Translations under genes and position numbers: made by a program
Part shown: positions 61,601-64,000 of the stretch, one piece after another
How positions within the stretch are numbered: the first letter of the stretch is position 1
Layout of the letters: each line of letters opens with the position of its first letter
Source of the DNA: Paramecium octaurelia
Taxonomy: Eukaryota; Ciliophora; Oligohymenophorea; Peniculida; Parameciidae
Direction of reading: 5' to 3'
Assembly: GCA_905182995.1 (NCBI GenBank)
Contig: CAJJDP010000031.1
Coordinates: 129,725-193,724 of the forward strand
Length of the DNA stretch: 64,000 bases
The notes under the pieces: generated by a model
Database searches by the model: none
Seen by the model: only the letters and a program-made list of their open reading frames with translations
Told to the model about the DNA's origin: nothing

Positions 61601-61744
61601 TTAAATGAGCTCAAAATGGAAGAAGTTGACAAACAAAAGTGGCAAAAAATCCTCAGTGTCTTGGATAGAAAGATAGCTTAAGAACACAGTAGTAAAAAGC
61701 CACTTCTTATAGCCTTTAAAATCTTTCTAGAGGAGTCTAAATGA
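58681..61744 (+). CDS. coiled-coil protein with C-terminal EF-hand region
   Basis: Begins 84 bp after the kinase stop: MEARNHHNQKTMHLSIHTKH. Basic Ser/Gln head, then coiled coils (IQDQKYQLTLQEKQLEIQKI; LKDLQTKISQ-type heptads), an acidic stretch (TDQEDEEEKELNQIEFNTER), further coil, and a helical C-terminal domain with one canonical EF-hand loop, DLDGNGMCNLDE, near 61270-61310. It ends KKPLLIAFKIFLEESK at TGA 61742-61744. Introns around 60590-60720 and 61500-61525 must be removed; the first is not exactly resolved, so two adjacent genes (split near 60600) remain possible. No family recognised; a calcium-responsive scaffold is a reasonable guess. Confidence 0.65.
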
Positions 61745-61957
61745 AAACTATCCTGTAATTAAAAGAAAGTATATGATTTGTGATAATTTCATCAAATATA
61801 TTTTAAATTAGTTGCATTTGAAACATCTATATATATAACATATTTAATTTCTAATGTTTAATAATTTAAGTCACATATGAAAAATTGACACTCAATTAAA
61901 TTATTAATCTATTAGAAATGTCATTTTCAAAATATTTTAAATATTAAATGATATAAG

Positions 61958-63616
61958 TCACAAAATTAAATTTTTGGACCAAATACTAGAAATAACTTTG
62001 TTTCCTGATTTAAATGTACCAGGCCCATTGATCATATTGTCCTTAAACTATCCTTCAAATCTACAATAAATTATATTGATATACCTATCTCCATTTGTAA
62101 AAATTAATACACCTTTTCCTTATTTTTTATCAAAAACAAAGTCACCTGAATAACTAATCCAGCATTCACCAATTGAGGTTAAATCTTCATAATTGATATC
62201 TTAACAATCTTTTGGATTTTCATTAAACAGCATTCCCTTACCTTAAAACTTCCCATTGACCCAACATCCTTAATATGCAAGTTTCCCTGAAGGGTAATAT
62301 AAGGATCCATATCCATTCATAACATCATTTTGCCACTGTCCAATATAGAAACCTCCGTCACTGTAATAAAGACTTCCTTGCCCATTTTTTTTTTGATTCC
62401 TCTTAAATCCTTCATATATTGAGCCATCTAAATAAGTCTCACAAATATATTCTTCATTTTAGAAATTAAATTATTTGGATAAAGTATTTACATCCGATTC
62501 TTATTCTCTATAAAACGGATCAGATTATAAATCTATTTATAAGCCGTTAGAAAAGGATTTCAAATCTTCTGATCCAGTCGATGAGGTTTCTGATTATTTT
62601 TCTGGACTTTTACGATACAAATACACTTGAGAAGGTTACTATTAGTATTTGTGATTGAAATATGTGGCTCTGATTTATTCTATTTTCTCTTGTAAAACAC
62701 TTTAATTGTTAGATCTAGTAGTAGAAATGGGAGTGATGTTCTCCTTTTTTTGGGAAATGGCATTTGAATTGATAATTAAATTAGATTGAGCTAATGGAAT
62801 GAGTGGTAGCGGCTAACTCTATTAAGTCTTAGTAATTTATTGTTATGAGGAAATGGCTTCATAATATTTTGATTATTCTTAAATAGAGAAATTAGTAGGA
62901 TGCTGCATGTTTTCTGGTTACATTTGGAAGGCTGGCACTAACCTAATAATTTATCCATTTAAATCATCTCTTAATTGAATGAAAGTTGGTCTTTGGATTC
63001 CACCAAAGATACATAGCAAGCATTGCTTTAGAAATGGTTCATAGACTTACTCCAGTAATTGATTAAAAAGGTGAGTATTTAAAGATCCATCTATGTTAAC
63101 TAGGTTGGTCATTAAATTGAGTGTAATCATTTCTAATAGTATAATTCCTATTGGCCATGATGAATATACAGAGCCAGATTGGTCTTTGTAATGTGGTAAT
63201 TGGGGTGATTTAAGATTGAATATATAAGGGTCCATGATCTTGACGATTTTATCAAAAAGCAATGTGTTGGAAGATAAATTATATTGAATGTTCAATGTTT
63301 AATAAATTGCCATGGCTTCAATTAGTTGTTTTAAGTTGTAGACAAGTTCTTGGTTAGTAAAGGTTTAAGAGATTATACGTCTTCTTCTAATTTCATTAGA
63401 TAAGTCAATCTCACTAAATTCTGTATAGATTTTTATTGTATTATTGGAATTGCAAAAGATTCCAGAGTCATCCTTTTGGACAGCATGAATTTTAAGGAAA
63501 ATTGGTTCTCTCATATTCTGTTCTTTAAGTCTAATAAAATTAGTCAGTGTGCTGACTTGTTCATCTGTTAACTATATTTTTCTCTCTAATATGCCACAAG
63601 GGTAATGAGTTCCCAT
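61958..63616 (-). CDS. MORN-repeat protein with degenerate kinase-like N-terminal half
   Basis: Starts MGTHYPCGILERKIQLTDEQ. The first half parallels the 22826-24529 protein: kinase C-lobe-like helices SWPIGIILLEMITLNLMTNL and CIFGGIQRPTFIQLRDDLNG, without HRD or DFG. After a Ser/Gln linker come at least four MORN repeats: LDGSIYEGFKRNQKKNGQGS, YSDGGFYIGQWQNDVMNGYG, YPSGKLAYQGCWVNGKFQGK, and FTNGDRFEGQFKDNMINGPG. A 24-nt intron (gtatatcaatataatttattgtag) joins NGDR to FEGQ. It ends SIWSKNLIL at TGA 61960-61958. Likely a membrane- or cortex-associated scaffold. Confidence 0.8.
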
Positions 63617-64000
63617 TTTTGTTTACTTGAGAGGTTAACCCAACATCAATGATGATTGTGAGGTTCCCATAATTAATATGTTTCTGTTAAATTTAATAAA
63701 TGAACAAAGTTCATCCAATCTCCCTCAATGAAAGAGATGATACAAAATTTGAGTAATAAAATACTCAATATTTGAATACTTTTGTAAAATACTCTTCTTG
63801 GACAAGGTAAGTGAGCATATAAAAAATAGAATGACTTGATGTTATTGATTTAAATTTTAATTTTTGAAATATTTGAAATAGCCTGAATAACACTATAACA
63901 TTTGTCTATTTGAAATAGCAATAAATCAATTTAAAACCTTGTTAAGAAATTTTAAATTGCACATTTAAATATTGGAGTTTTGAGACCTTCATAAAAATGC
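63617..64000. other. AT-rich end of window
   Basis: About 380 bp upstream of the MORN gene. It presumably holds that promoter; no gene, RNA or telomere repeat was seen. Confidence 0.5.

Overview
The window is an internal stretch of a ciliate somatic (macronuclear) genome, most likely a Paramecium species. Reasons: reading frames are long and conserved only if TAA and TAG are read as glutamine and TGA is the only stop. The invariant Gln2 of ubiquitin is written TAA (atg-taa-att-ttt at 5894 on the minus strand). Introns are tiny (about 20-35 nt, GT...AG). The DNA is very AT-rich, genes are packed tens of bases apart, and no telomere repeats are present. Standard-code ORF calling breaks almost every gene here into fragments. 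All products below were read by hand translation; introns were placed where a GT...AG excision restores a conserved frame, so exon edges are approximate. No database search was run.

Layout. 1-8 kb: end of a coiled-coil gene, F-actin capping protein alpha, then a minus-strand run (20S proteasome alpha, a TAF6-like TFIID subunit, a small unknown, a Cys/His zinc protein, ubiquitin-L40 fusion, an unknown, a PG-rich SHIPPO-like protein). 7.8-16 kb: TBC RabGAP, EF-hand, SANT/Myb-like, START-like lipid-binding, two coiled-coil proteins, a RING protein, a small RRM-like protein. 16.5-24.5 kb: an importin-beta-like karyopherin, an EF-hand protein, two alpha/beta hydrolases, a pseudokinase-MORN protein. 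25-34 kb: RCC1-coiled-coil protein, a SAPS-domain phosphatase regulator with a Q/E repeat tail, a RING zinc-finger protein, a broken U2A'-like gene, an unknown. 34-50 kb: a large PAS-domain membrane protein (minus), CFAP47 (central-apparatus protein, about 8.8 kb, plus) and a CK1-family kinase (minus). 50-52.3 kb: a poorly resolved, possibly decayed region. 52-64 kb: an ERK7/MAPK15 kinase, a coiled-coil EF-hand protein and a second MORN protein.

Between 51.9 and 57.3 kb the sequence repeats itself twice exactly (1360 and 1496 bp), each junction marked by a single N. This is most simply two contig overlaps that were not collapsed, so the truncated second copies of the kinase and of its minus-strand neighbour are probably assembly products.

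Functionally the set is a normal mix of housekeeping genes (proteasome, ubiquitin, TFIID, nuclear transport) and ciliary or calcium-signalling genes (CFAP47, ERK7, SHIPPO-like, EF-hand, MORN). Nothing indicates an operon or a linked pathway. I did not find a convincing new multi-gene system; the most unusual items are the paired pseudokinase-MORN proteins with lipid-anchor-like N termini, the RCC1-coiled-coil fusion, the decayed U2A'-like gene and the unresolved 50.4-51.6 kb region.
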